This document shows positions 4,672-5,814 of a stretch of 5,814 nt of DNA, in pieces. The stretch is taken from NCBI GenBank assembly GCA_963638355.1, contig CAVHRT010000102.1, positions 1 to 5,814 on the forward strand, in the 5' to 3' direction. Made by a program: the position numbers and the translations under genes. The stretch comes from W0P28-013 sp963638355 (GTDB lineage: Bacteria; Bacteroidota; Bacteroidia; Bacteroidales; Paludibacteraceae). The notes beneath the pieces were generated by a model that was not told the DNA's origin, did no database searches, and saw nothing but the letters and a program-made list of their open reading frames with translations. How positions within the stretch are numbered: position 1 is the first letter of the stretch; every line of letters starts with the position of its first letter.

Positions 4672-5814
4672 ATGAGTTCACAAGCCAACCCAAACGAATT
4701 ATCGGAAGCCGATGTAAAAGAGCAGTTCATCAGCCCTAACATACAAGCCAAGAATTGGCAGAGCGGTTCGAACTATTGCATGGAGTATTCTTTCACTGAC
4801 GGACGTGTCATTACCGATGGACGTGATGCACAACGTATGGATAAAAAATTTGCCGACTACTACCTCTACAAAGGACAGAAGTCGCAACCGCTTACTATCA
4901 TCGAGGCGAAAAAACTATCAGTTGACCTTACTACGGGAATACAGCAGGCAATCGAATACGCCAAGATGCTCGACTTGCACATCGTCTATGCCTCTAATGG
5001 CACTATGTTTCGTGAACACGACCTTCTCACAGGTGAGGAACGTGACTTCCCATTAGATCAGTTTCCAACACCCGATGAACTCGAACAACGAATAATTCAA
5101 GAACGACACCTCACTGACGATGTAAAGAAAATCGTCGAGACGCCATATTATTATAGCCAAGGATCTAAAGAACCACGTTACTACCAACGTATTGCTATCG
5201 ATCGTACCGTCGAAGCCATCGCCAAGGGCGAACAACGCATCCTTCTCGTCATGGCTACAGGTACGGGAAAAACGTTCACTGCTTTCCAAATTCTTTGGCG
5301 TCTTCGTGCGGCAGGCCTCAAAAAACGTATTCTCTACATCGCCGACCGCAATATACTCATCGACCAAACCATGAAGCAGGATTTTGCACCCTTCTCTAAG
5401 GTCATGACAAAGGTGCAAGACAAAACACTTGAGGCTGCTTACGAGATACACATGGCACTCTATCAGCAACTCATCTCTGCAGACGAGAATAAGCCAGATA
5501 CTTTCACGCAATTCTCGCCCGACTTCTTTGACCTCATTGTCGTCGATGAGTGCCACCGTGGCAGTGCACGAGAAAACTCCGCTTGGCGTAAGGTGCTAAC
5601 TTATTTCCATTCTGCAACTCAGATCGGTCTCACAGCTACACCAAAACAAACCAACGAGGCGAACAACTTCGATTACTTTGGTGATCCGATTTATACTTAT
5701 TCGCTCAAACAGGGTATCGAAGACGGTTTCCTCGCCCCTTATACCGTTGACAAAGTATTCTTCAATATCGACCAAACTGGACTTGAAACTAAAAGAGACA
5801 TCATACTCCGACAG
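4672..5814 (+). CDS. hsdR: Type I restriction enzyme R subunit (3' end missing)
   Basis: The frame is open for 381 residues and runs off the window. HsdR is the ATP-driven translocase and nuclease subunit of type I restriction complexes and works with HsdM and HsdS, which should lie downstream. The N-terminal nuclease domain shows D62, the E78-A-K80 catalytic pair (TIIEAKK) and the QxxxY motif Q92-Y96 (QAIEY) that follows the nuclease motif in these enzymes. The helicase part begins near residue 168 (RYYQRIAIDRTVEAI), with Walker A ATGTGKT at 195-201, DECH at 292-295 (VVDECHRGS) and GLTATP at 319-324. The DECHRG form resembles EcoKI/EcoEI-like R subunits. The start is fixed by an in-frame TAA at 4651-4653 and no other ATG before 4672. 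Arginine is mainly CGT, whereas the left-hand genes prefer CGC, which supports acquisition by transfer. Confidence 0.93.
   Translation, partial: MSSQANPNELSEADVKEQFISPNIQAKNWQSGSNYCMEYSFTDGRVITDGRDAQRMDKKFADYYLYKGQKSQPLTIIEAKKLSVDLTTGIQQAIEYAKMLDLHIVYASNGTMFREHDLLTGEERDFPLDQFPTPDELEQRIIQERHLTDDVKKIVETPYYYSQGSKEPRYYQRIAIDRTVEAIAKGEQRILLVMATGTGKTFTAFQILWRLRAAGLKKRILYIADRNILIDQTMKQDFAPFSKVMTKVQDKTLEAAYEIHMALYQQLISADENKPDTFTQFSPDFFDLIVVDECHRGSARENSAWRKVLTYFHSATQIGLTATPKQTNEANNFDYFGDPIYTYSLKQGIEDGFLAPYTVDKVFFNIDQTGLETKRDIILRQ

Noticed and set aside
5053..5556. Minus-strand open frame opposite hsdR
   Set aside because: It is antisense to the conserved helicase motifs of HsdR and shows no domain of its own.

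Overview
The window looks like chromosomal DNA from a Bacteroidota bacterium, most likely order Bacteroidales. Three observations support this: batD-batE aerotolerance genes in the arrangement typical of that group, promoters matching the Bacteroidota -33 TTTG / -7 TAnnTTTG consensus, and an absence of clear Shine-Dalgarno sequences before the starts. No species can be named from the sequence alone.

Left part (1-3337), all on the + strand: the 3' portion of batD (large periplasmic protein with one membrane anchor), a 177-base gap filled with degenerate short tandem repeats and a palindrome, batE (signal peptide, TPR, two membrane segments, SH3-like tail), and 12 bases later a PAP2-family membrane phosphatase read from a GTG start. 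batE and the phosphatase are probably co-transcribed. BatD and BatE belong to the Bat module, a cell-envelope complex whose earlier genes (moxR, batA, batB, batC) should lie upstream of the window.

Middle part (3338-3916): a gap with two further short tandem repeats, then a compact independent unit made of a good Bacteroidota promoter, an 82-codon gene for a small helix-turn-helix-like protein, and a strong UUCG-capped intrinsic terminator.

Right part (3917-5814): a 25-base minus-strand sequence that reads as the 3' end of a tRNA gene (T arm, 3' acceptor strand, discriminator) without the rest of the tRNA. To its right lie about 600 bases of AT-rich, repeat-dense DNA with no convincing gene, then a promoter and the start of a type I restriction enzyme R subunit (hsdR), which runs off the window. 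The orientation of the tRNA remnant is what is expected if a genomic island carrying the restriction-modification genes integrated into a tRNA 3' end, with the intact tRNA at the far right end of the island. The repeat-dense stretch also holds a minus-strand promoter-like sequence between two copies of a 20-base direct repeat, and this is the least explained part of the window.
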